NCBI GenBank assembly: GCA_963082875.1
Contig: OY720101.1
Location: forward strand, 434,001 to 498,000
DNA from: Corella eumyota
Taxonomy: Eukaryota > Chordata > Ascidiacea > Phlebobranchia > Corellidae
Reading direction: 5' to 3'
Length of the DNA stretch: 64,000 nt
Shown: positions 48,021 to 57,515 of the stretch, one piece after another
Position numbering within the stretch: the first letter of the stretch is position 1
Layout of the letters: the number at the start of each line of letters is the position of its first letter
Made by a program: the position numbers and the translations under genes
Notes under the pieces: generated by a model
What the model was told of the DNA's origin: nothing
What the model saw: the letters and a program-made list of their open reading frames with translations, nothing else
The model's database searches: none

Positions 48021-48061
48021 GTCACAATAGCTAACTCGTGAGAAATCTCGGGTATTGTGAC
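48021..48061. other. Short perfect inverted repeat
   Basis: GTCACAATA (48021-48029) and TATTGTGAC (48053-48061) are perfect inverted 9-mers with partly pairing sequence between. The right arm overlaps a CRE palindrome (48058-48065). Probably paired protein-binding half-sites or a small RNA hairpin. Confidence 0.4.
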
Positions 48062-48191
48062 GTCATAGGGCTAAACACGCGACGTCGCCGCACCCGTGTT
48101 GACAAAAGTCCATCGCGTTCGAGGCGTACGCAGCGATTTGGTTTCTGTTTTTCTCAGGTCGCTAAGCTATGACGTAGGCCCTGGTGTTGTT

Positions 48192-48204
48192 GTTGCTAAG
48201 CAAC
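48192..48204. promoter_or_regulatory. RFX X-box (perfect inverted repeat)
   Basis: GTTGCTAAGCAAC matches the RFX consensus GTNRCC-N-RGYAAC-type palindrome symmetrically on both strands. RFX factors drive ciliary genes across animals. It lies in a relatively GC-rich patch (about 47.9-48.3 kb) between the miR-34 hairpin and the downstream hairpin group. Confidence 0.55.
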
Positions 48205-49017
48205 CGACCCACTGGGTGATAACTGTAGTAACACGTGGTTCCGATTGTTTCGTCACAACCGAACAATCGACGAAGAACAATCACCGATTAAGTGGAAATT
48301 ATGAGCGAAGAATTAGAATTATCTGTGCGTTTAGGAAGTTAGATCAAGAAGCGTTAAATGTTGAATGGTGGGGGAGGTAGTTTAATAAACATAACTCCAA
48401 AAAAACAAGATTTACTTAAAGTTAAATCTTCTAAAATTAATAAAAAGTTAACTTACAAGATAAGAGAAAATGGCGATCTTTTTATTCGTTAAAAGTCAGT
48501 AAAACTAAGACTTGGAGCCTTTAGAAGCAGTTAGGCAAAGTTTTAAATGGTTTAATCCGCAATTCGAATCAAAATTTGAATATAGACCAACGTTGTTTCA
48601 AATAGAACTCAGCAATAAAGGTTAAAATTATTCATAATTAGCCAAAGTTGCACCGACAAAAATATTGTAACTGCACCAATACAAAGGTTATTAAAAACTG
48701 AAACTGGTACGTGTGAAAGCCAACCAACAATTGACGGAATTCGACATTTGTAGTCGATCGAGCGCCACGTTGCTATATGCGTTTAATTAACATTGTCGTT
48801 TATGTACAGAAATTAAGTAATTATACTGTGAGGAGAAATTAGAGAGCTAGTGTTTGGAATTACGTGATGGGTATATATAGGTTATTGTAATAGATAAGGT
48901 TAGCTAAGCTTTACAACCTAAATATTACAACATTACTGAATAAAAATAATAATTTTAAAAACATCTTCATTTTGCTGTGTCTTGACTTGGCAGTGAGCTA
49001 TCGTAGCAGGCTGTTTA

Positions 49018-49094
49018 AGTGACGTCATTGTTTGTGACGTCATCATCACGAAACAGCTGTTACCTCACTACCCCGTTAAGCACAAGTGACGTCA
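49018..49094. promoter_or_regulatory. Triple CRE with E-box module
   Basis: Three exact TGACGTCA palindromes (49020-49027, 49035-49042, 49087-49094) surround AAACAGCTGTTA (about 49052-49063). The same CRE/AAACAGCTGTTA pairing occurs at 42282-42306. Looks like a compact enhancer. ATF/CREB-type factors are the obvious candidates by consensus. Confidence 0.5.
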
Positions 49095-50263
49095 TCAATA
49101 CGTAATAATTGCATCGTTTAGGTCAAAATAAATCAAAGTAAGGTATAAAGTCGTTTGACTTTAATTAGCAACAGCGCAACTGCTTGTTCAGCTGTTATTA
49201 GTTCGTGGTAATATTATAACAGTACATAGAGATAAGATGCTTTAAACCCCATACAGTATAATATATACATAAAAGATTTTAGTTTAACATTTTGTAATCT
49301 TTAACAGTTTTTTAAAAATTTGAATCTTAACAATATTTGTACTTCGGTTAAATTTTTATTTCTAATAGGGTCTTTTTACACGTTTAATGTAATGTGTTTA
49401 TGATTTGTTGACTCTCGGCCAAAATTGGTGATTATCGACCTAATGTTTACCCAACTTAAGCGTGAATAATGTCAACCTAGCTGTCAATACACTTATACCA
49501 TGTCACATGTTAATTATTGAGCAATTTAGAGCAGGTTACCTGATACCGTTGTTTACACATACTTCTATTTACAGTTATAATGCAGTGACATGCAGGCATT
49601 TAAACTAATCATTAAACTTTTATTTTGTAACAGGGCCCACCAGTTGCTATAAACTTTGGACCGTAAAAACGACGAGATGACGTCATAAATTTCGACGTTA
49701 CAAGGTTAGTTAAATGCGATATAACGAGTTTTTTAAACTTTAAATATTTGCATTCATAAACGGATTTTTAAAATGAAAGTAAACAAAAAACAAAATTTAA
49801 AAAATGTCAATTGGTTAATATTTTAAAAATTCAATTTATTATCATCTTTTATAAGACTTTAAATGTTTCCAATTAGAAGAGTTTATTTTATTTAAAGCCA
49901 GGCCTTTACTCTCATTTCCTAACAAGCATTCTAGCTTTACCTCCACCCACGCTAATTAAAAAGATATATGACGTCATATCTTCCTATACCGGGGTCACGT
50001 GACCGCAAGGCGAGGCTCGAAAATTTGTGCCCAGTTAGAATGCGATTGACAATCTAGTGTTATTGCATTTGTATATTGTTATAATTATACAGAAAAAAAA
50101 GTGAAAAAAACCCTTTTAGTGCTATGCATAATTAAATGTAGGAATATGTGTTATAAGCTAGCTTTATACATATACTAATTGATTAAAATGAAAAATTTAG
50201 AATTAAAATAACAATAAGGTCCATTTTATTTTAAAATTAACTTTTAATTTTTAGTTAGAGTTA

Positions 50264-50385
50264 ATATGTGCCGAAATGTGGCAGTTTTTTAGTTAACAAT
50301 GTACCGAAATGTGGCAGTTTTTTAGTTAACAATGTACCGAAATGTGGCAGTTTTTTAGTTAACAATGTGCCGAAATGTGGCAGTA
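50264..50385 (+). repeat. 33-bp tandem repeat of a pre-miRNA 5' arm
   Basis: Three near-identical 33-34-bp units (50264-50297, 50298-50330, 50331-50363) of AATGTRCCGAAATGTGGCAG followed by TTTTTTAGTTAAC. A fourth start (50364) runs into the hairpin below. Each unit repeats the hairpin's lower stem and the first seven bases of its mature-like arm. Confidence 0.85.
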
Positions 50386-50450
50386 CATGCAAGTTAGGCC
50401 CTTTAATTAATTGCAAAGGGTTTACCCTGCCTGCTATATAGAGGGCACAT
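50365..50450 (+). ncRNA. miR-34/449-related hairpin A
   Basis: The lower stem ATGTGCC/GGCACAT is perfect (50365-50371 with 50444-50450). GGCAG pairs with CTGCC, and CCCTTT/AAAGGG closes a 10-nt loop. The 5' arm from 50378 reads TGGCAGTACATGCAAGTTAG: the family start with a changed base at seed position 8, then GCAAGTTAG as in hairpins B and C. Confidence 0.6.
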
Positions 50451-50737
50451 GCTTTCAGCATAGGATATGAGCGTTATATGCAGTGTTGGAATATCGAATA
50501 TTGTTGGAGTTTAGGAAATTAGGTTATCAAAGTTTAATTCGGAAATATTAATTGAAATATTATATAGAAATAACTATACCATGGATAACATTTAATATTT
50601 GGCCTTTAAATTTAAAACAATTATAGTAGACATTTTAAAGGCACCAAAGACTGAAGTGGTTTATTAAGATTTGTAAAGGACCATTTTGTGTTGGTAAGTT
50701 ATGATAAATTGTAACTCAAGTTTTTTTATTTGTTTCA

Positions 50738-50803
50738 AACTGGCAGTGATCGCAAGTTAGCGCCCTGTGCTTATTATAACAGGGTCTATATTGCCTGCCA
50801 CAT
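50738..50803 (+). ncRNA. miR-34/449-like hairpin B
   Basis: 5' arm TGGCAGTGATCGCAAGTTAG (50741-50760) with the intact GGCAGTG seed. CCCTGT/ACAGGG closes the loop, TAG/CTA and GCAA/TTGC pair, and TGGCAG/CTGCCA (50795-50800) is perfect at the base. Nearly identical 5' arm to hairpin C. Confidence 0.7.
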
Positions 50804-51082
50804 AGAGACGAAATACTAACAACAAAACTTTATAAAAACTATAGAAATAGAACCCAATACAACTAGATTTGAATCCCTAATAATAGATAGTGTTGTAATG
50901 GCTTTAAAGATTTGGTATAAAATATTGTGGTTTAATAACTTTATCCAAGAAAAAGTGGTTGTCAGATTTAAAGTTAAAAAAAAAAACAGTTTTCTTTGTT
51001 TTCAAATCCAGAAACTTGGCTTTTTGTTAAAACTAAATATCCCAAAATCCTGTATAAAAGCAAGAGTTTTAAATATTCGAAT

Positions 51083-51156
51083 GATGTTTGGCAGTGATAG
51101 CAAGTTAGCGCCCTGTATTCACTTAACAGGGTCTACCCTGGCTGCCCCACGTCATC
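51083..51156 (+). ncRNA. miR-34/449-like hairpin C
   Basis: 5' arm from 51089 TGGCAGTGATAGCAAGTTAG, differing from hairpin B at one base. CCCTGT/ACAGGG loop closure, GGCAG/CTGCC, and GATG/CATC at the base. Confidence 0.7.
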
Positions 51157-51406
51157 GGAAACCAACAACAACCCTCGAGTCCAAGATTTTTTTCGTTAAT
51201 AAGGTCCCATAAATTCATGTTTACAAAAGGTTTTTTGAAAGCCTTTTTGATCTGCCTTCTGTAACTAAAGGGTAGAAATTGGTTCTTTAAGTTAAACTTT
51301 AATAATTTCGCGTATTACATGACTTTTTTAAGGTCTTTTTGGTTGTGGCTTCTATCACAAAGTGCAGGATTTAATGTTTTAAAGTTTTTATTTTTTAAAT
51401 GCGGTT

Positions 51407-51476
51407 GGACGGCTATGATTGATGTTTAATGGCTCTTTGTAACAAAGCAGAGCTCTTGACCATCTTTCTGCCGTCC
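51407..51476 (+). ncRNA. Candidate miRNA hairpin E, no miR-34 seed
   Basis: GGACGGC (51407-51413) pairs with GCCGTCC (51470-51476). GATG/CATC, a mostly paired TTTAATG/TCTTGAC segment, GCTC/GAGC and TTTG/CAAA lead to a tiny loop. About 70 nt with near-symmetric internal loops, lying between hairpins C and D. Confidence 0.5.
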
Positions 51477-51708
51477 CTCTGTGCCCTTACACACACTGTG
51501 ACGTCATATTTACAGACAATGGTAATTATTAACGGAGGAAATGAACTGACAGGTGTCGGTAGGCTTTGTATCAACTGTTCAGAATATTAGCAAAAAATGG
51601 TCTTTGTTACGTCACAAGTTAATAATGCGATTAGACAATGACTAGATTAATATATGGTTAAAAAATGTTTGGGTTAAATTAAATAAAATGTTAATTAAGT
51701 TACAACTC

Positions 51709-51787
51709 AAGTGCCATGATTTGGCAGTGTGTTTAGTTTGTTGCCCTGTGTTCTACAGGGACTATACACACTACTTCGTGATGAGCA
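51709..51787 (+). ncRNA. miR-34-like hairpin D
   Basis: 5' arm from 51722 TGGCAGTGTGTTTAGTTTGT then TG. It is identical to insect-type miR-34 (TGGCAGTGTGGTTAGCTGGT, from memory) over the first ten bases and at most later ones. CCCTGT/ACAGGG closes the loop, TAGT/ACTA and GTGTG/CACAC pair, and outer AGTGC/GCACT extends the stem. Confidence 0.72.
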
Positions 51788-52083
51788 CTATTGTCTACGT
51801 AACAATCCCTTGTTTGTTTGTAACAATTGTCTACGTTAAAGCACAATAATTCTTTTTTTTAGATGAATGCAAAACTTATTGCTCTCTGTCATCACCTAGC
51901 GCCAGTGAAATTTTTGGTTAAAATTGTTTTAATATTGTTTTTTGTACTTTTTCGTATTTTGTTTCAATAAAAAAATTTAAACAACAGTTTTGTTTTTTAT
52001 AGCAATAAAATAAAATGTTTATTACGAGACAATCAAAACACAATTAAAACAAATTCTACGTTCATTATAATGCTCATTGTTTA

Positions 52084-53171
52084 TCAATAATACCGTTTTG
52101 AACTGGTATGATCTTGGAAAAAATACAAATTGTCCCGATAAACAGCGTTCTAAATGAAATATAAAACTTAATTTAAAAATAATTTATGGGCTAAAATGGT
52201 GTTCCAAGTTTAAAAAGTATATAAAAGTGTAACTTCACACTAAATTGTTAATTTTTGTATTTTAATTACTACAAATTTAAGATACAAATAATTTTAAAGA
52301 TAGGTTTATATTACCCTTGCTTCCAATCTAGCGCACTTAAACCTGTAATCCCTCTCTGCCTGCTCTATGTCGCCCCAAGTGTTGATAATTGCTTCACGCA
52401 TGCTTTCGATTTTCATTTGGTTTATCTTGAACGTAATGTAAGTTTTTTTTTGTTTTGGGGGTATATATCTTTATTCTCGATGTGGGAAAGTCGAATGCGC
52501 GACGTAAACATAGAGTAACATCAGTTACTCCGACCCAGTCTCTAGTTGCCTGTGGCAGTTTGGGATATTATAGATTATAATTGCCCGGTAATTATGCTGC
52601 TGATTAAGTGCTGGATCAGCAGGAGTTCACACCGTTTATAATGCCTTACTCAAGGGCGCTACAGCATGAGAGCAGTGTTGCCAGCTATAAAGCTTATAAA
52701 CTGCTCCCTTAGACAATTAGAGTTTACAAATATTTTATATTTTATTTAAAAGTATACTAATCAATATTATTAGACACCAAAACCAATCCCTTATGTACTT
52801 TAAAATCAATATAAATAGCCTAGTATTTAAATTATGACTTTAATTTTTTTTCGTTGGGTTAACTTACTGATGGTTTTCTTAAGGTAGAAACATTGTATTG
52901 GTAACCACGTGACCGTAATCTTGAAACCAATGCATCTCGTTCGGCTTCAGCTTCAGCTAACTAACAAAAAATAAACAAAATTTATAATAGTTTGCATTTA
53001 AAGTTAAAAAAATTAATTGATTAATAAATTGTATTTTAATTAGAATAGCCCTACTTGTGTTTTGAGTCTGTTGACTTCTAATAAACGCTAAAAATAAATA
53101 AATAGATTTAGATTTTAAATTTTAAATGATGAAAGAATATTTTTTTGTAAAAATACCTGATATCTATCCAT
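52084..53171 (-). CDS. Small coiled-coil protein, 105 aa, unrecognised
   Basis: Five exons, all phase 0: 53171-53157, 53087-53055, 52960-52868, 52425-52315 and 52149-52084. The first two encode only MDRYQ and RLLEVNRLKTQ. The third continues the heptad-like, acidic helix (LAEAEAERDALVSRLRSRGY). The fourth is a second charged helix with two Trp/Tyr-containing turns (INTWGDIEQAERDYRFKCAR). The last gives the aromatic tail DHTSSKRYY before TGA. All junctions have GT/AG, although the exon 4 acceptor has a poor pyrimidine tract. No signal peptide or membrane segment. I cannot name the family; the size and helix pattern are common among axonemal and centrosomal small proteins. A reverse SINE is in intron 3. 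Confidence 0.6.
52459..52677 (-). repeat. Main SINE, 5'-truncated reverse copy
   Basis: Tail to CTACAGCATGAGAGCAGTG; the tRNA head is cut off. In intron 3 of the 105-aa gene. Confidence 0.88.
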
Positions 53172-54071
53172 GATTTGTATAAGTTGCAAACTCACTGGCT
53201 TAAACTACAACTTATAATATTTCCCATACGTTTAATTATATAGCAGAATATGATATCATAAACTAAAAACAAAAGGGTCACGTGACATTACTGAAGTAAT
53301 TTGCTATGAAATTTGAGATTGTGATATTTTAAGAATGGTAATCAAAACTGAAAAGGTTAGTAAGGTAAATGTAAAAGTTTTGTGGTAGAAATTAGTTTGC
53401 CAAGCAATGTTCAAGCAGTGTGTAATATTTCATAAATATCTTTTGTTCGAAAAAGGAAGTGGTTTTAGGTTAACGTAAACCTTATGAACTATATTGTTTG
53501 TGCTTACATTTTGAACAACTTAATTAGAAAGAGATTTGAAAACCCCATTTCAAGGAAAATGTTTTGCTTAATTATATGTACAAACTAAAATGGAAATCTA
53601 ATTAAAAAATTTAAAAAAATAAATTTAAATAAAAGATGGTGTTGGATCTAGTAGCTATCAATTATAAGTAGTTATAAAATATTTAAAAGGCTTTTACATA
53701 TAAAAAATGATATTTTATTAAATAAAAAATAATACTTTATTAACAGAAAAAAATGTTTTTTTATTGGGAAACGTTATTTGAATTTAAAATGACAACCCTG
53801 AATTTGGGTAAACACTTTAAATAATTATTTAATTACAAAACCAAATTAATTAACAATAAAAACTTATTTATAGCAAAAAATATATTAATATGTATTTTAA
53901 AATTAATGTATTAAAAATTTAACAAACAATATGCAACTGTAATTTATTTAAAACTTAAAATAAAAACAGGTAAAATAAAAAAGTGTTTGCCCCGGTCTGA
54001 TGTGTTGGAATTAAAATAACAACTTTTAGGGTGTTTTTGTTTTTTAAGTTTTCTAACTAAAACCGTGCAAT
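53172..54071. other. Intergenic between divergent 105-aa gene and AP1S
   Basis: AT-rich. One CACGTGAC E-box near 53279. Nothing else recognised. Confidence 0.35.
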
Positions 54072-55092
54072 ATGATGAAATTTATGCTGCTATTCAGTCG
54101 GCAAGGCAAGGTTAGATTACAGAAATGGTTTTACGCAATCGATGATAAAGAACGAAAGAAAATAACTCGAGAATTGGTCAGCATGATTCTGACAAGACGA
54201 CCGAAAATGTGCAATTTTCTAGATTGGAAAGATTTTAAGGTAAAGCTTTAGTTGTATTTACAATAAAATTGTAATTACTTGATATTGTACTGTTTAAGAA
54301 TGCCCATGTTAGTTTGTTATTGTGTTGAACAATAAAATAGATTAAACAATATCAAATTTAAAAATATATACATTTTTTTATATATCTTTATCCTCGATGT
54401 GGGAAGGTTTACGACCTAAACATAGAGTAACGTGAGTTACTGCTACCCAGTCTAGAGTTGTGTTTGCTGTTTTGAGATATTATAGATCATAATTGCCCGA
54501 TAATAATAAGCTGCTGGCTCAGCAGGAGTTTATACCGTTCATAGCGCATTACTCAAGAGCGCTACAGCATGCTAGTGGGGATCAAACCCATGACCTCAAC
54601 AGTTCTGTTTTAGCAACAGTTCTGTTTTACTTTTAAATGTGTTTTTGTGGTCCTGTATACCTATTTGATAGTAACATAGTTAAACTGACTCTTTTTTTAC
54701 TAGGAAAATAATAAGATTTAAAAGGTTGTCTATTAAACACTAAGTATGGTTGAAACTTTAATTTTTTTAACAAGGTTGTGTACAAGAGATATGCTTCTTT
54801 ATTCTTCTGCTGTGCTATAGAAGATAGTGACAACGAATTACTTTCACTAGAAGTGATCCATCGCTATGTTGAGATTCTGGACAAATACTTTGGCAGTGTG
54901 TGTGAACTTGACATTATATTTAACTTTGAGAAAGCTTACTTTATATTGGATGAGTTCTTACTTGCTGGAGAGATACAAGAATCATCCAAGAATAAAGTTT
55001 TAAGAGCTGTGGAAAATGCTGATGCACTTCAGGAGGAGAACCAAGAAGCTGATGCAACACGGAGTATTTTAGAGGAGTTTGGACTCACCTGA
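54072..55092 (+). CDS. AP1S: AP-1 clathrin adaptor complex, sigma subunit, 161 aa
   Basis: Exons 54072-54239 and 54775-55092, joined at phase 0. The sigma-1 chain is the small core subunit of AP-1, which sorts cargo between trans-Golgi and endosomes; with gamma it binds dileucine signals. The protein begins [20 protein letters not shown] and continues through [36 protein letters not shown] and [22 protein letters not shown]. These are hallmark longin-fold sigma motifs, and the length is typical. Vertebrates have three paralogues (AP1S1-3); I cannot choose among them, so the symbol is generic. A reverse SINE lies in the intron. Confidence 0.95.
54374..54600 (-). repeat. Main SINE, degraded reverse copy
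   Basis: In the AP1S intron. Tail TATATCTTTATCCTCGATGT through GGGGATCAAACCCATGACCT, with several short losses. Confidence 0.85.
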
Positions 55093-55577
55093 GTTGATGT
55101 TAGGATAAAAATGATATGCACTAATATTTTATTATATTCATAAAAATGATGAATTTTTGAATTAAGAATTAAAACTGTATTTGTCTTTACATAATGCCCT
55201 ATATTGTGACCAAACTTTACTTGTTTTTGCAAAATTCAATTCATTTTTTTTATCCCATACCTTTAGATATATAATTAGTTTTTTTCTTCTTTGTTGTGCA
55301 TTTATTTTAGCGTTGTAGTAAATATTTATTGGCATTGTAAAATTATGAAAATTCAATGAACTTTTTAAAAGCAAATTATATATATTAGAAAAAATGAGTT
55401 GTATTTTATTTATTATTACAGAATTATAGGCAGTGAAATTAATTTACCAAAATTAAAGACTCTCACAACACGAACTTAAATAAAAATTAATAAACGAATA
55501 ACAGAAGTTCAAAAGTTATTTTTTTACAAACACAAAGTTTAAGAACTTCTTGCATGGTTTTTAGTACAAATGTAAAT
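55093..55577. other. Intergenic between convergent AP1S and COQ9
   Basis: AT-rich, with an AATAAA near 55481. Nothing coding. Confidence 0.35.
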
Positions 55578-56939
55578 TTATCGCTTTTTGTCAAAAAATC
55601 CAAGTGAGGTTTTCAAAATATTTAAACCCTCGCAAGCAACATCAAAAGCTACGGTGCTTGTTGCTTGGGCATTGCTCATAAATTTGCCAATTGAGTTTAT
55701 GTCCGTTATCCTAAAATTTAAAACAACGGATCAAAATTTAAAATATTACAGAAATTCAATACAGTAAAAGTATAGTAAACATTTGAACTAGAAAATCATT
55801 AAATTTTTATAACAATACATAAATAACTAGAATAACTATTCACTAAGTAAATGCAATTTCACTGGCAGTGTGGTGTAGTGGTAAGAACACTTGCTATACC
55901 ACATGAGGTTGTTGGTTTAATTCCTACTGCTCTCATGCTGTAGCGCCTTAAGGCACTATAAATGACAGTAAGGCGCTATAAATGACACAAACTCCTGCTA
56001 AGCCAATACTTAATCAGCAGCAAAGTTATTGGGCAAATATAATCTATATTATACCCAAACTGCCACAGGCAACTCAAGAATGGGTTGGAGTAACTGATGT
56101 TACTTTATGTTTTAATTGCGCACTTCACCTTTCCACATCGAGGATAAAGATGTATATATAAAAAAAACTTGATATATTTACCTTCTATCCAAAAAATCCC
56201 AAGTTTTCTCAAAATCCGGGGACTGATCAGTTAACATGACAAGCTGTGTGCTCATATAAACTTTACCCAACAAACCTCTCTTAGTGTACCAGTTAAAATC
56301 AGCTGATTTATCACCAGCATAAAACCAGATGTTATCGATCATATTTGTTAGTTCTTGTACACTTTGTCTGCCAACACTTGGTTTCAGCAGCATGGGGGAT
56401 GCTTGTGGCCAGGAGTCAATATAAGGGATAATCATTCGAAGTCTAAATTCAAGTGCATCGCGCATGAACTCAGATATTTTAAGTTTTTTTCCACTTTCTT
56501 CGATTTCTTTGACTTTTTCTTTTAAATAGATGTCAAGTTGTTGGTTACATTTTTTTACAAAATACAATACAAGATCATCGCCCCCGTTTTTAAACATCCC
56601 CTCAGTTACCCCACTATACCCAGCCTCAACGGCCCCACATGACAATGCTTTTCTACTCCAACCATGCTCATGTACAAAATCAAGTGAAAAATCCAAGATT
56701 TCTTGTTTAATATCCTCACTGCTTTTCTCATCTTTATTAGTAGAATCATCTGTATGTTTGGTGTCTGTATTCTCAGTGGAAAGAAGTCTTATACAAGCGT
56801 GATTTGGAAGGAACAATTTGGCTTTATTTTGATGTTGTAAAGTTGAATTAAAATGGTGAATTGTGGACACATTTCTTATCACATTGGTTGCGATAAATTT
56901 TCTTGTCGCAGTTTTTAATAAAATATTTCTTAAAGTCAT
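55578..56939 (-). CDS. COQ9: Ubiquinone biosynthesis protein COQ9, 296 aa
   Basis: Exons 56939-56182 and 55710-55578, joined at phase 2. COQ9 is a mitochondrial matrix, membrane-associated lipid-binding protein of TetR-like fold that presents coenzyme Q intermediates to COQ7. The ATG at 56939 gives a basic presequence (MTLRNILLKTATRKFIATNV). After a variable acidic linker the conserved region starts at about residue 70 (ILDFSLDFVHEHGWSRKALS) and includes MIIPYIDSWPQASPMLL and DNIWFYAGDKSADFNWYTKR. The C-terminal exon carries an amphipathic helix (DVACEGLNILKTSLGFFDKK). The length is near the human 318 aa. Only 51 bases separate the ATG from the ATG10 stop upstream on the same strand. The single intron holds a full SINE. 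Confidence 0.95.
55860..56166 (+). repeat. Main SINE, copy
   Basis: Full-length, antisense in the COQ9 intron, with a small internal duplication of AAGGCGCTATAAATGACA-type sequence. Confidence 0.9.
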
Positions 56940-56990
56940 GATCACATAAGGCTATTAAACCTAAATAAAAAATATAACATTATTTATAAA
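56940..56990 (-). promoter_or_regulatory. Intercistronic spacer with splice acceptor (ATG10-COQ9)
   Basis: On the minus strand the spacer reads a T-rich tract ending TTTTTTATTTAG|GTTTAATAGC (AG at 56962-56961), about 28 bases after the ATG10 stop and 21 before the COQ9 ATG. There is no room for a separate promoter and 3' UTR. This fits spliced-leader trans-splicing of an operon, which is established in Ciona. Inference from layout. Confidence 0.6.
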
Positions 56991-57515
56991 TTATTCATTT
57001 TTAAGCAATTTACAATAAGCTTCCAATGGAAAATCTAATTCTAAAACTTGAAGCACAGTACTCAACCAAGATATTATATAATTAAGTGGGTTTTTAGTTG
57101 TTAAATTTTGAACGTTTTTCATAAAATCTTTAGTATGGCAAGGATGTAAATGATAGAATGGTCTTAGTTGGATTGGGTGTTCGGTTTGTGTCATAAAAGA
57201 CCATTTTACATTATTTGCTTCAACTAAATGTTTATGAGAATTACTTATTAAATTCCAGCATTTTTCTAATGTTAACATTTTCCCATCGATTGAAAATGGC
57301 AGAAAATAGAACACAGGACAGGCATAACTTTCACTGTATATAACATGGCATTCAAATATGCACAAATCTTCGTTTTTAAACATTTTCATAAATTTTCTCA
57401 TCAAATAAACGGAGTCTTCGTGATAACATAATTTCCATTTGTCATTAAGGTTGTTAGAAAGTTGTTGAAAAGATTGACAACCATTTAAAAATTCATTTTG
57501 ACTTATACAACCCAT
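56991..57515 (-). CDS. ATG10: ATG10, E2-like enzyme of autophagy, 174 aa
   Basis: Single exon. ATG10 takes ATG12 from ATG7 as a thioester and conjugates it to ATG5. The signature HLHPCHTKDFM places the catalytic Cys at residue 126. The C-terminus (NYIISWLSTVLQVLELDFPL) matches the family's conserved end, and the core strand region CIFECHVIYSESYACPVFYF is also typical. It is somewhat shorter than the human protein (220 aa), mainly at the N-terminus. The start ATG at 57515 follows a T-rich AG acceptor at about 57533, consistent with a trans- or cis-spliced leader. COQ9 follows closely on the same strand. Confidence 0.88.
   Translation of the reverse strand: MGCISQNEFLNGCQSFQQLSNNLNDKWKLCYHEDSVYLMRKFMKMFKNEDLCIFECHVIYSESYACPVFYFLPFSIDGKMLTLEKCWNLISNSHKHLVEANNVKWSFMTQTEHPIQLRPFYHLHPCHTKDFMKNVQNLTTKNPLNYIISWLSTVLQVLELDFPLEAYCKLLKNE

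Noticed and set aside
48096-48380. Open frame of 94 codons in the GC-richer patch
   Set aside because: No Met-led domain, no splice partners, composition explained by local GC content; the patch is better read as regulatory.
51230-51300. Another possible hairpin (CTGCCTT/AGGGTAG core)
   Set aside because: Pairing depends on A/T and wobble pairs with uneven bulges; not better than expected in AT-rich DNA without folding statistics.
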